64,000 nt of DNA from JAHEEL01 sp963836085 (GTDB taxonomy: Bacteria; Actinomycetota; Acidimicrobiia; Spongiisociales; UBA5794): positions 20,409-84,408 of the forward strand of contig CAWIHT010000005.1 in assembly GCA_963836085.1 (NCBI GenBank), read 5' to 3'. Made by a program: the position numbers and the translations under genes. Shown piece by piece: positions 9,316-18,138 of the stretch; the first letter of the stretch is position 1, and every line of letters starts with the position of its first letter. The notes beneath the pieces were generated by a model that searched no databases, was not told the DNA's origin, and was given only the letters and a program-made list of their open reading frames with translations.

Positions 9316-10623
9316 TTACTCCGGAAGCCGATCCGCGAGGTATGCCACCAGGTTCTCGATAGGAATCCGATCCTGCTGCATGGTGTCTCGATCACGGATC
9401 GTCACCTGATCGTCGTCGAGCGTATCGAAATCGACGGTGACCGCATACGGCGTCCCGATCTCATCTTGGCGGCGATAGCGGCGTCCGATGGATTGCGTGA
9501 TATCGACTTCGATCATCCAACGGCTCCGGAGCAGATCTGCGATCCGATTCGTGGTCGAGACGAGATCCTCCTTCTTCGACAGCGGAAGTACCGCGACTTT
9601 CACGGGCGAGAGCCGGGGATCCAGCTTGAGGACCGTGCGCTGCTCACCGCGCACCTCCTCCTCCTGGTAGGCATCGATGAGGAAGGCAAACGTCGTGCGG
9701 GTCGCTCCGGCGGCCGGCTCGATGACATACGGCGTGAAGCGCTCGTTGGTGGCGGGGTCGAAGTAGGTCAGGTCCTCACCTGAGTACTCGGAGTGAGCTT
9801 TCAGGTCGAAGTCGGTCCGGTTGGCGATCCCTTCGAGTTCGTCCCAGCCCCACGGGAAGAAGTAGTCGACGTCGTAGGTCCCCGAGGAGTAGTGCGAAAG
9901 CTCGTCCTGTTCGTGCTCGCGGAACTGGAGGTTCGTCTCGGTCATCCCGAGGTCGATGTACCAGTTGCGGCGCTCGTCGACCCAGTAGCGGAACCACTCA
10001 TCGGCCTCATCCGGGTGACAGAAGAACTCCATCTCCATCTGTTCGAACTCCCGGGTGCGGAACACGAACTGCCCCGGTGTGATCTCGTTGCGGAAGGATT
10101 TGCCGACCTGGGCGATGCCGAACGGCAGTCGCTTTCTGGCCGTGCGCCGGACATTCTCGAAGTTGATGAAGATGCCCTGGGCGGTCTCCGGTCGTAGATA
10201 GACCGAGTTGTCGTCGCTCTCGACCGGGCCCATGTGCGTGCGGAACATGAGGTTGAACTCACGGGGCTCCGTGAACGAGTCCTTGGTGCCGCACGAGGGG
10301 CACTGGCCGGGATCCTCGAGCTTGTCGAGACGGAACCGGTTGTGACACTCGCGACACTCGACCAGCGGATCCGAGAACGACGCGAGGTGGCCGGACGCAA
10401 CCCACACCTTCGGTGACTGGATGACGGCGCTGTCGATCCCGACGATGTCATCACGCATCTGGACCATCGACCGCCACCACTGGTCCTTCACGTTGCGGAG
10501 TAGTTGGGCACCGAGGGGCCCGTAGTCATAGGCCGATCGAATACCTCCGTAGATCTCGGAGGATTGGAAGACGAAGCCTCGCTTCTTGGCGAGGTTGACG
10601 ATGGTGTCGAAGTCGGCGGGCAT
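9316..10623 (-). CDS. glyS: Glycyl-tRNA synthetase (single-chain, dimeric type)
   Basis: The 435-residue protein charges tRNA-Gly with glycine in the cytoplasm. It is the alpha2 class II type rather than the separate alpha/beta form. The N-terminus has the typical KRGFVFQSSEIYGG...YDYGPLG block. A zinc-ribbon CxxC...CxxC (VECREC... QCPSCG) lies near residues 85-115. Class II motif 2 (FRNEITPGQFVFRTREFEQMEMEFF, split here by its key FRNE and REFEQ residues) lies near 185-210. The length is slightly below the usual 450-460. It is the last gene of the minus-strand housekeeping run and lies 82 bases downstream of uppS. Confidence 0.97.
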   Translation of the reverse strand: MPADFDTIVNLAKKRGFVFQSSEIYGGIRSAYDYGPLGAQLLRNVKDQWWRSMVQMRDDIVGIDSAVIQSPKVWVASGHLASFSDPLVECRECHNRFRLDKLEDPGQCPSCGTKDSFTEPREFNLMFRTHMGPVESDDNSVYLRPETAQGIFINFENVRRTARKRLPFGIAQVGKSFRNEITPGQFVFRTREFEQMEMEFFCHPDEADEWFRYWVDERRNWYIDLGMTETNLQFREHEQDELSHYSSGTYDVDYFFPWGWDELEGIANRTDFDLKAHSEYSGEDLTYFDPATNERFTPYVIEPAAGATRTTFAFLIDAYQEEEVRGEQRTVLKLDPRLSPVKVAVLPLSKKEDLVSTTNRIADLLRSRWMIEVDITQSIGRRYRRQDEIGTPYAVTVDFDTLDDDQVTIRDRDTMQQDRIPIENLVAYLADRLPE

Positions 10624-10705
10624 ACCAGTCTTTCGGTGAGGCGGTGATCGGAGATGCTAACGGGGTTCAGGGTTCAGCTACCAGCTACCGGCTTTCGGCC
10701 ACCAG

Positions 10706-11488
10706 CTAGAACCCGTCCAGAACCGACGGCGGGTCCTCTTCGGGGGCGGCGTCGATGGCTTTCCCGAATCTGCGGTCGCGGTGTTGGTACTCAGCGACAC
10801 ACCGGGCGAGTTCGGTCTGGTCAAAATCGGGCCAGAGGACCGGGGTGAACACGAATTCGGCGTAGGCCGCCTCCCACAGGAGGTAGTTCGAGATCCGCTG
10901 CTCCCCCGATGTGCGAATCAGCAGATCCGGATCGGGCATATCCGGCCGATAGAGCCGTGCAGCGATCGCCGGTTCGTCGACGTTGGCCGGGTCGAGAGTG
11001 CCGGCTGCCACCTCCTCGGCGATCTGGCGAGCAGCGTGCGCAATCTCCGTCCGGCCGCCGTAGTTGAAGGCGTAGACCATGTTGAGCTTCGTGTTGTGCT
11101 TCGTCTGCTCTTCGGCGATCCGCATCCGGTCGAGGACCGGCGGGGGGATACGCGGATCGTCGTGGTCTCCGATGAAGATCACCCGAACGCCCAGTTCGTC
11201 GAGTTCGTCACGTCTCCGTTCGAGCAGATCGACGTTGAACTCCATGAGAAACGAGACTTCGTTCGCATCGCGGTTCCAGTTCTCGGTCGAGAACGTATAG
11301 ACCGTGAGCCATTCGATGCCGAGGTCGAGGGCGCCGTGGACGACATCGAACAGAGCCGGCTCCCCCTGCGCGTGGCCGGCAGTTCGCGGAAGACCGCGTG
11401 CGTTCGCCCACCGGCCGTTGCCATCGAGAATGATGGCAACGTGTTGTGGGATCCGGCTCCGATCGACCTGCAGCTCATTCTCAGACAT
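10706..11488 (-). CDS. uppS: Isoprenyl transferase (undecaprenyl diphosphate synthase family)
   Basis: The 260-residue cis-prenyltransferase makes a long-chain polyprenyl diphosphate lipid carrier for cell-wall synthesis. The catalytic motif ILDGNGRWA (D22) is at the N-terminus. The family motifs YTFSTENW, YGGR and DLLIRTSGEQRISN...E are all present. I start it at the ATG at 11488, which overlaps the recO stop by eight bases, rather than at a longer upstream frame that would run through recO. The coupling to recO and era is a conserved bacterial arrangement. Confidence 0.95.
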   Translation of the reverse strand: MSENELQVDRSRIPQHVAIILDGNGRWANARGLPRTAGHAQGEPALFDVVHGALDLGIEWLTVYTFSTENWNRDANEVSFLMEFNVDLLERRRDELDELGVRVIFIGDHDDPRIPPPVLDRMRIAEEQTKHNTKLNMVYAFNYGGRTEIAHAARQIAEEVAAGTLDPANVDEPAIAARLYRPDMPDPDLLIRTSGEQRISNYLLWEAAYAEFVFTPVLWPDFDQTELARCVAEYQHRDRRFGKAIDAAPEEDPPSVLDGF

Positions 11489-12200
11489 CGAGCAACTCCA
11501 TAGAGTCGAGCCGGCGTTCGAGGTGATACTCGAGGAACCGTCGCGTGATGCCGAGTGCCTCGCCCGACATTGATGAGTCGGCATCCGGCAACGCGGCCAG
11601 GTCGGCCGCAGCAGCGTCAGCGAGATAGTCGGTCACCCCGGCCCGCAGCGCATACGCCCCTGGTGTTCTGCAACGATCGCACAGGGCCCCACCGGCAGCG
11701 AAGCTGAACCGCGTGAGACCCTCCTCGGCACCGCACCCGGCGCAGTGTTCCAAGGCAGGGGCAACGCCAACGATCGCGGCAGCCTTCAGCAGGTACGCGG
11801 TGAGGAGATCGGGGTGCGGCGTGTCGCCGTCGAGTGCGCGGAGGCCGCGCTGGAGAAGAAGGAACAGACGCTGCGACGGCTCGTCCTCTTGGGCCACCAC
11901 ATCGGCAACCTCGATCATCGTTCCTGCGGTGACGACCCGGTCGAGATGCTGGCGGAGTGTCGGAAAAGCCTCGATGATCGAGACCTGGGTGATCATGTCG
12001 AGATTCTTTCCCTCGTAGAGCACAAGATCGACGTGAACGCAGCTCTCGAGGCGACCCCCGAAACGGCTCTTCGTCTTGCGGACACCCTTTGCGACGGTAC
12101 GGAGCTTGCCGCGATTCGGGCTGATCAGGACAACCACCTTGTCGGCCTCACCGAACGAGTACGACCGGAGCACGATCCCCGTGTCGTTATAGAGCGCCAT
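11481..12200 (-). CDS. recO: DNA repair protein RecO
   Basis: This 239-residue protein acts in RecF-pathway recombination, loading RecA with RecR. The N-terminal OB-fold begins MALYNDTGIVLRSYSFGEADKVV. The zinc site is CAGCG...CDRC, about residues 147-170. The ATG at 12200 matches the family N-terminus; the longer upstream frame has a basic, unlike composition. It overlaps uppS by eight bases. A gap of 268 bases separates it from the SLH-domain gene that interrupts the usual era-recO neighbourhood. Confidence 0.92.
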   Translation of the reverse strand: MALYNDTGIVLRSYSFGEADKVVVLISPNRGKLRTVAKGVRKTKSRFGGRLESCVHVDLVLYEGKNLDMITQVSIIEAFPTLRQHLDRVVTAGTMIEVADVVAQEDEPSQRLFLLLQRGLRALDGDTPHPDLLTAYLLKAAAIVGVAPALEHCAGCGAEEGLTRFSFAAGGALCDRCRTPGAYALRAGVTDYLADAAAADLAALPDADSSMSGEALGITRRFLEYHLERRLDSMELLDV

Positions 12201-12468
12201 GAAGCTGAGGGTACCGGTGGTAGTCGATGTAGCCGGGAACCGTCGAACGCCGCCGACCCGATCAGCCGGTCCCCGGGAGCGTCGTATTCCGTATGCGACG
12301 CGATGAATCACCGCAGGCCCAGAAGGTCATGCTTCGTAGCGGCGACCCCGTTGGCCAGGTACGTGACGAAGACGTGCATGTCCGGATCGTGCTTCGACCG
12401 GTGCTACTCGATCGACACGTGCGGGGCCTTCTCGACAGCGGCCGACGGCATCGACCCCCGCCTGAAGG

Positions 12469-13155
12469 TCAGCCGGATGTGTTGCGAAGGTTGTCCACTC
12501 CAATCGCTGTGATCTTGGTGTGCTGCACGATCGCGTTCCCGCCGAAGTCCCGGCACTGTAGAACGGCGCTGCCATTGTTGGCGACGTTGGCCACGACGGT
12601 GAACGCTGCCGGCACATTGTGACCCGGCTCGAGCGTCGCGGCTACCAGATCCCACTGACCGCCCGCAACCAGACGACAGTTGACGTTGACCTGAGTCCCC
12701 GCTTGCAGGTAGGACTTGGCCACGAACACGTAGCTGCCCGCCGGCAGATTCTTCAGTTCCAGCATGGTCCCGTATGCAGTGGGCATGTGAACCCCAGCAT
12801 CATGGAACGTCGAGAACCCATCGCTGGTGAGATCGTCCGGCGTCTGCCCGTCGAGGGTATCGGCGTTGTCCGCTTCGATGGCGGTGGCGGCGTCGACGAC
12901 TTGGTTGACGGCGAGTCGGTGCATGAACGCGGACATCTGTTCACGGGTGACGTTGTTTCCCGGGCAGTAGCGGTCGTTGGCCGGCGGGTTGCAGCCGGCG
13001 GTGATCGCGTTGTCCTTCATCCATTGGATGTCGGCGACGAAGACGCTACTCGCGGCGACGTCGGTGAATCCGGCGGCTGCGATGGCTGCTGCGGGTACGA
13101 CGAACAGTGCGAATGCTGCTGTGATGAGCAGGATCCGTTTCACGGTCCTGTGCAT
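12469..13155 (-). CDS. Secreted protein with an SLH-like N-terminal domain
   Basis: This 228-residue exported protein has a clear signal peptide (residues 1-27, KRILLITAAFALFVV then AAAIAAA). Residues 28-80 match an S-layer homology-type repeat (FTDVAASSVFVADIQWMKDNAITAG... VTREQMSAFMHRLA). A DNADTLDG-type linker and a beta-rich C-terminal domain of about 120 residues follow. Such proteins are usually held at the cell surface. AAAGGGGG lies a few bases before the ATG at 13155. It is inserted between era and recO with gaps on both sides, so it probably has its own promoter. The function of the C-terminal domain is unknown. Confidence 0.75.
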   Translation of the reverse strand: MHRTVKRILLITAAFALFVVPAAAIAAAGFTDVAASSVFVADIQWMKDNAITAGCNPPANDRYCPGNNVTREQMSAFMHRLAVNQVVDAATAIEADNADTLDGQTPDDLTSDGFSTFHDAGVHMPTAYGTMLELKNLPAGSYVFVAKSYLQAGTQVNVNCRLVAGGQWDLVAATLEPGHNVPAAFTVVANVANNGSAVLQCRDFGGNAIVQHTKITAIGVDNLRNTSG

Positions 13156-13272
13156 GGCGACCCCCTTTGGTCGAGGCGACCGCGCGCCGTGCGCGGCGCC
13201 ACCACCAAGGCTTCGCGGGTCTCGCCGACCGGGCCAGGGTACAAAGACCACTCCGCGTTCGACGTGGCGGCT

Positions 13273-14148
13273 CTAGAACCCCATGCGGTCGAGGGTGGAC
13301 TCCCGACGCTGCCAGTCCTTCTCGACCTTGACGCGGAGTTCGAGGAACACCGGCACGCCAAAGATCTTCTCGAGTTCCTTGCGGGTCTCGGCGCCGACGG
13401 TCTTGATGAGTTCGCCGCCCTTGCCGATCACCATGCCCTTCTGGGACTGACGCTCGACGTAGACCGATGCCGGGATGTAGAGCGCCCCGTTGTCACGCTC
13501 CTCCATGTCACCGACGACGACGGCGAGCGAGTGTGGTAGTTCCTCACGCAGGCGGGCGAGGTACTTCTCTCGCACGAGTTCCGCGGCGAGCAACTGGTCC
13601 GGCTGATCGCTGTGCATGTCGGGGGGGAAGAAGAACGGGCTCTCCGGCATCAGCGGTTCGAGTTCGCCGCGCACCGCCTCGATGCCGTCGCCCTTGAGGG
13701 CGGAGATGGGGACGAAGGCGTGGAAGTCCCACTCCCCTGCCTTCGTGAGTTGGGTGAGGATCTCCGGTTGTGACGCCCGATCGACCTTGTTCACCGCGAC
13801 GACAACCGGCGCCCCCGACGTTGCCAGGCGCTCGGCGATCCGGCGGTCGCCCGGTCCGATGGGCTGTTCCGCATCGAGCACGAACAGGGCAGCATCGGCA
13901 TCGGCGATGGAACCGTAGACAAGCGCGTTGAGCCGCTCACCGAGGACGTTCTTGGGCTTGTGCAACCCGGGGGTATCGACCAGCACTAACTGGGTCTCCC
14001 CGCTGGTGGCGACGCCGCGGATGGCGTTCCTGGTCGTCTGCGGTCTCGGCGAGGTAATCGCCACCTTCTCCCCGACCAACGCATTCACCAGCGTCGATTT
14101 GCCCACGTTCGGGCGGCCGACGACGGAGATGAAACCTGCGTTGGTCAT
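13273..14148 (-). CDS. era: GTPase Era
   Basis: This 291-residue essential GTPase binds 16S rRNA and acts in 30S ribosome maturation. G1 is GRPNVGKST (residues 11-19), G3 is DTPGLHKP, G4 is NKVD, and the C-terminal KH domain has GKGGELIK. The ATG at 14148 overlaps the upstream corC-like stop codon (ATGA). It lies in the conserved phoH-yqfF-ybeY-corC-era run. The longer upstream reading frame lies inside the neighbouring gene and is not used. Confidence 0.97.
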   Translation of the reverse strand: MTNAGFISVVGRPNVGKSTLVNALVGEKVAITSPRPQTTRNAIRGVATSGETQLVLVDTPGLHKPKNVLGERLNALVYGSIADADAALFVLDAEQPIGPGDRRIAERLATSGAPVVVAVNKVDRASQPEILTQLTKAGEWDFHAFVPISALKGDGIEAVRGELEPLMPESPFFFPPDMHSDQPDQLLAAELVREKYLARLREELPHSLAVVVGDMEERDNGALYIPASVYVERQSQKGMVIGKGGELIKTVGAETRKELEKIFGVPVFLELRVKVEKDWQRRESTLDRMGF

Positions 14149-15308
14149 CGGGGGGCCACGCGGACCCGTGCGACCCTTCGCCCGTGGACTTCCTCTGCGA
14201 TCAGCGTGACGTCGTGGTACTCGAACGACTCCCCGATGTTCGGCACACGTCCAGCGAGTCCGAGGACGAGACCACCGACCGTGTCCCACTCCTCGTCGGG
14301 GAACTCGACGTCGAGCGTACCGGCGAGATCATCAACGTCGAGGCGCGCGTCGACGAGGAACTCTCCGGATTCGAGCGGAACCACCATGGGTTCTTCATCG
14401 TCGTACTCGTCGACGATCTCCCCGACGATCTCTTCAATCAGGTCCTCGATCGTCACGACGCCGGCCGTCCCGCCGAACTCGTCCACCACGATGGCGAGGT
14501 GCTTCTGCTTGACCTGCATCTCTCGGAGGAGTTCGGAGATCGCTTTCGTCTCCGGGACGAAGTATGCATCGTGCGCAAGCTCTCGCGCCGGGCGCGGTGG
14601 AGACGCCTGGTCATAGAGCGTCAGGAGGTCTCTGGCGTAGAGCAGGCCGACGATGTCGTCAACGTTCTCGCCCGTCAACGGGATCCGCGACCGCCCAGCT
14701 TCAAGGACAAGATCAACCGCATCATCGGTCGATGCGGTGGCAGACAGCGTCACCATATCGGTGCGGGGCACCATCACCTCTCGGACGATCGTGTCACCGA
14801 ATTCAATGATCGACGAGATGAGCTTGCGCTCGTCGCGATCCTCTGCCTCCGCCTCGGCCTCATCGTCGTCGTCTTCGTCGGACACGAGGTCGTTCGCAGC
14901 ATCTCCGACCCGAACGGCGACCGCCAGGAGCCGCGAGAACCGGTAGGCGAACGAATGGGATCGGGATCGCCCGATCGTCCGGGGAATGAGGTCGGAAAGG
15001 AGGACGATGAGCACCGTCATCGCCGCGTACGCGACGGCGAGTTGCCAACCCGAGAGCAGACGCGAGAGTGCCCAGGAAGCGGGGATCACGGCGAGGATCA
15101 ACAGCGTGGTGACGACGGTTCCAAGGGCCGGCTGAATACGGAGGCGATCCTCGAGCAGATCGGCGACGACCGCGGCCCCGGTGCTGCCCTCCCCCGCGTC
15201 GCGAAGCGCGTCAGCTCGCGGCGTTCTCACCAACGTGGCGCCCGACGCACGCACCAGCGCGGTCAGAAAGAGGACAAGTGCCGAAAAGGCGAACGCTGCG
15301 GCGATCAC
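14145..15308 (-). CDS. CNNM/CorC-type hemolysin-family membrane protein with CBS pair
   Basis: The 387-residue protein has an N-terminal DUF21/CNNM membrane domain (about four hydrophobic segments, residues 1-125) and a very acidic stretch (about 140-158, DEDDDDEAEAEAED). A CBS-domain pair follows (about 165-290), then a C-terminal CorC_HlyC domain (about 300-385). Family members are linked to magnesium or cobalt homeostasis and to cell-envelope stress; the precise role is not fixed. The GTG start overlaps the ybeY stop (GTGA) and its own stop overlaps era (ATGA), so translation is probably coupled through the operon. Confidence 0.92.
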   Translation of the reverse strand: MIAAAFAFSALVLFLTALVRASGATLVRTPRADALRDAGEGSTGAAVVADLLEDRLRIQPALGTVVTTLLILAVIPASWALSRLLSGWQLAVAYAAMTVLIVLLSDLIPRTIGRSRSHSFAYRFSRLLAVAVRVGDAANDLVSDEDDDDEAEAEAEDRDERKLISSIIEFGDTIVREVMVPRTDMVTLSATASTDDAVDLVLEAGRSRIPLTGENVDDIVGLLYARDLLTLYDQASPPRPARELAHDAYFVPETKAISELLREMQVKQKHLAIVVDEFGGTAGVVTIEDLIEEIVGEIVDEYDDEEPMVVPLESGEFLVDARLDVDDLAGTLDVEFPDEEWDTVGGLVLGLAGRVPNIGESFEYHDVTLIAEEVHGRRVARVRVAPR

Positions 15309-15769
15309 GGGCGCACTCTACCGATCCGCGCGAGGAGATCGCGTTCGCGACGCTCCATTCGAACGGCTTCGTCATCGACCTCGTGGTCCCAGCCCAGAAG
15401 ATGAAGGAGTCCATGGACGACCATCAGCGCGAGTTCGTCCTCGAATGCCACACCCTGGCGTTCCGCGTTTCTCCGGACGACGGATGGGGCGATGAAGATG
15501 TCACCGAGTTCGATTGGCGGTCCGCCGACGGCTCGCTGCGGCGGCGATCCCGGGGCTGCCGACTCGATGGGAAACGAGAGCACGTCGGTAGGGCCTTGTT
15601 TGCCCATGTGTGCCTCGTTGAGTTCGGTCATCTGCGGTTCGTCGATCAGCACGAGAGCGACGCCGGTCTCCTCATCGAGACCTTCGGCATCGAGCACGAT
15701 TTCAGCGAGCCTCAAGAGTTCGGTGGAGACGATCGGTTCGTCCTGCTCATCGGCGAAGAGGACGTTCAC
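15305..15769 (-). CDS. ybeY: Endoribonuclease YbeY
   Basis: This 154-residue zinc-dependent RNase takes part in 16S rRNA 3'-end processing and ribosome quality control. The family signature HGxLHLxGxDH is complete, with H119, H123 and H129 as zinc ligands. The GTG start overlaps the yqfF stop by four bases, and its own stop overlaps the next gene by four bases. Length and neighbours are standard for the family. Confidence 0.96.
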   Translation of the reverse strand: MNVLFADEQDEPIVSTELLRLAEIVLDAEGLDEETGVALVLIDEPQMTELNEAHMGKQGPTDVLSFPIESAAPGSPPQRAVGGPPIELGDIFIAPSVVRRNAERQGVAFEDELALMVVHGLLHLLGWDHEVDDEAVRMERRERDLLARIGRVRP

Positions 15770-18138
15770 CCATCCTCCTCGTCGGATGGCTCAACGGGCG
15801 GCCCGGACTCGTCGGCGACCGGATCGACGACGGCGAAGCTCCGTGCCGATGTCGGGAGCGCGGCAGCGGGTCCTCCCTCGGCGACCTTCGGGCCGGGGAA
15901 GCCGGGATACGGCACACGGGCGTGGTAGTACCCCATCAGCGCAAGCACGAGCTCGCCCTTGATCTTGGTGAGATCCCCGAAGGTCAGTTGCGAGTGATCG
16001 AGTTGGCCATCGTCGACCTTCTCAGTGACGACCGACTCGACGACGTTCTTGAGACCGTCCGCAGTCGGATCCTCGGTACGGGCGTAGGCCCTGGCTGCAG
16101 CCTCAGTGGCATCGGAGATCATCACGATCGCCACTTCCTTCTGCACCGGTTTCACGCCGTGGTGGCGGAAGAGGTCGGGGTCGATGTCCGGATCGGCTTC
16201 AAGGGCCTGGTGGTAGAAGTAGCGCATGAGGCTCGTGCCGTGATGCATCCGGATCCCGTCGGTCACGTCACCCGGAAGCCGGTACCGCTTCGCCAGTTTG
16301 AGCCCCTCGGTGACGTGTGAGCGGATGATCTGCGCCGACTCGTCCGGCGGGAGGCTGTTGTGCGGATTCGACACGCCGAACTGGTTCTCGACGAAGTACT
16401 GCGGAAGAGTTACCTTGCCGAGGTCGTGATACCACGCAGCGGCCTGGGCGAGAAGCGGATCGGCGTCGATCGCACGGGCAGCGCGGCCTGCGAGGGCGCC
16501 GACGAGCATCGAGTGGTTGAACGTCCCGGGAGCCTGTTCCTCGATGAGGCGCAGCGCCGGGTGGTTGCGGTCGAGCAAATCCAGCAACCCCAGTGAGGTC
16601 GTGATCCCGAACGCCGTCTCGAAGAACGAGACCAGACCGAGCGAGATCAGTCCGGCGATGAGAGCTCCGACGAAGGCCCACAGCGCCGACATGGCGATGC
16701 TGCCGTCTCCGAAGACCCACTCCACGGTCGCAGCAACCGGGGCGACCGTAAGGGCTGAGAGCAGTACAGCCACGCGGAGTTGGCGGCGGGACGAGACGCG
16801 GGACACGAATGCAACGGGTACCACCGTTGCAATCCCGGCGTACACCGTGTACGCGATGTCGCCGGTCGACGCAGCCGTGAATCCTGCCATTGGGATCGAG
16901 AGCACGACGGCGGTACGTGGATCAAACAGGATCGCCGCCAGGAAGCCGATCGCTACCGCCGGGAGGAGATACCCGAGTGCTCGATTGTCGGTCGCAATCA
17001 GTTCCGGGAGGCGAGACATGAGGGCCGACATCACCAACAGGATTGCGAGGACGGCCATGTGGCGCGGTTGCGTCCACTGTGCAGGGGCGATTCGCCACAG
17101 GAAGAATGCAGCGAGTAGCACGGCGAGGACGCCAAGAAGCGCAATGGCGACCCGTGACGTTCCGCCGGTCACCTCGGGTTGGTAGAGCCCGAGTTCCTCG
17201 ATGGCCTGGAACTGGATACTCGTGATCAGCTCACCCTGTTTCACGATCGTATCGCCGTTCCGAAAGGTCACCGTCACGGGTTCGACGGCCGCCGCTTCCT
17301 CTTCGCGGAGGGCCTCCGTCGCAGCGTCATCCACCCGGAGGTTCGCCTGGAGGCTGTTCCCGACCAACTGGGCGATGCCCTCGCGCGCCGTCGACTGGTC
17401 CTCGATCGGAAGGCCGAACACGATGAGCGGCGGGCGCGTTACCGGGTTCAGATAGAGGTCCTTGCGTTCGGTCAGGTCGGTCGGCTTGATGCCGGCCTGT
17501 AGTTCGTCATTGACCGTCTCGAGGCTCTTCTCTTCGACGGCCGGGAAGTCGGAGTCCTCGCCGTCCGCGATGCGGTCGAGATCGTTGTTGTAGAGCTCGA
17601 CAAACGGTGGGATCGCACGGGTGAGCGTGGGGTGGGCGATGCTCAATAGCTCGATCTGGTCATCGATCGAGCGCCGCGGCAGGGTCGTCGTGGTCGTGGT
17701 CGGCGGCTGCGTGGTCGTCGTGGTCGTCGAACTTGTGGTCTCGCCGGGCTCGGTTGAACTCGTCGTCTGCTCCACGGTGGTGCTGGTGGTCGGGGACTCC
17801 GGAGGAGGAATCAGCGATTCGTCGATGGCGACGACCTTGAGGTCGACGAAGAACGAGTTGACTTCGCGGATCACGGTGAGGGTCGCGTCGTTGTCCTTGG
17901 TATAGACGGTCTCGACCGATCGACGTGCGATCTCACGCTGGGCCTCAGTCGCTTCTGGATCCTCGATCGGATCCGTCGATCGGTTGGCAATGAACGTCTC
18001 GGGTGCCGGCTCGCCGATTGCAAGCTCTACCGGCGCGGTCCCCCCGGTATCCCTCCCGGCGGCGAGGATCACCGACACGAGCATCACCGTGACGAACAAG
18101 ATGCCGGTGTTGATCAGCGCAGAGCGATTGACCTTCAC
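15766..18138 (-). CDS. 7TM-HD-type phosphohydrolase (YqfF/PgpH family)
   Basis: The 790-residue membrane protein has an N-terminal helix (7-27), a large extracellular 7TMR-HDED domain (about 30-330), seven membrane segments (about 335-535) and a cytoplasmic HD domain (about 545-740). The HD motif is in AAAWYHDLGKV, with further metal ligands HNSLPP, RSHV and RMHHG. Related PgpH proteins hydrolyse c-di-AMP; that activity is inferred here. A striking Thr/Ser-rich low-complexity linker of roughly 40 residues (about 112-155) interrupts the extracellular domain. The start is GTG at 18138, overlapping the phoH stop. The C-terminal 40 residues are acidic and unconserved in appearance. Confidence 0.92.
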   Translation of the reverse strand: MKVNRSALINTGILFVTVMLVSVILAAGRDTGGTAPVELAIGEPAPETFIANRSTDPIEDPEATEAQREIARRSVETVYTKDNDATLTVIREVNSFFVDLKVVAIDESLIPPPESPTTSTTVEQTTSSTEPGETTSSTTTTTTQPPTTTTTTLPRRSIDDQIELLSIAHPTLTRAIPPFVELYNNDLDRIADGEDSDFPAVEEKSLETVNDELQAGIKPTDLTERKDLYLNPVTRPPLIVFGLPIEDQSTAREGIAQLVGNSLQANLRVDDAATEALREEEAAAVEPVTVTFRNGDTIVKQGELITSIQFQAIEELGLYQPEVTGGTSRVAIALLGVLAVLLAAFFLWRIAPAQWTQPRHMAVLAILLVMSALMSRLPELIATDNRALGYLLPAVAIGFLAAILFDPRTAVVLSIPMAGFTAASTGDIAYTVYAGIATVVPVAFVSRVSSRRQLRVAVLLSALTVAPVAATVEWVFGDGSIAMSALWAFVGALIAGLISLGLVSFFETAFGITTSLGLLDLLDRNHPALRLIEEQAPGTFNHSMLVGALAGRAARAIDADPLLAQAAAWYHDLGKVTLPQYFVENQFGVSNPHNSLPPDESAQIIRSHVTEGLKLAKRYRLPGDVTDGIRMHHGTSLMRYFYHQALEADPDIDPDLFRHHGVKPVQKEVAIVMISDATEAAARAYARTEDPTADGLKNVVESVVTEKVDDGQLDHSQLTFGDLTKIKGELVLALMGYYHARVPYPGFPGPKVAEGGPAAALPTSARSFAVVDPVADESGPPVEPSDEEDG

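Noticed and set aside
17620..17905. Plus-strand Val-rich frame over the Thr-rich linker
   Set aside because: It is the antisense reading of the Thr/Ser codons of the PgpH-like protein.
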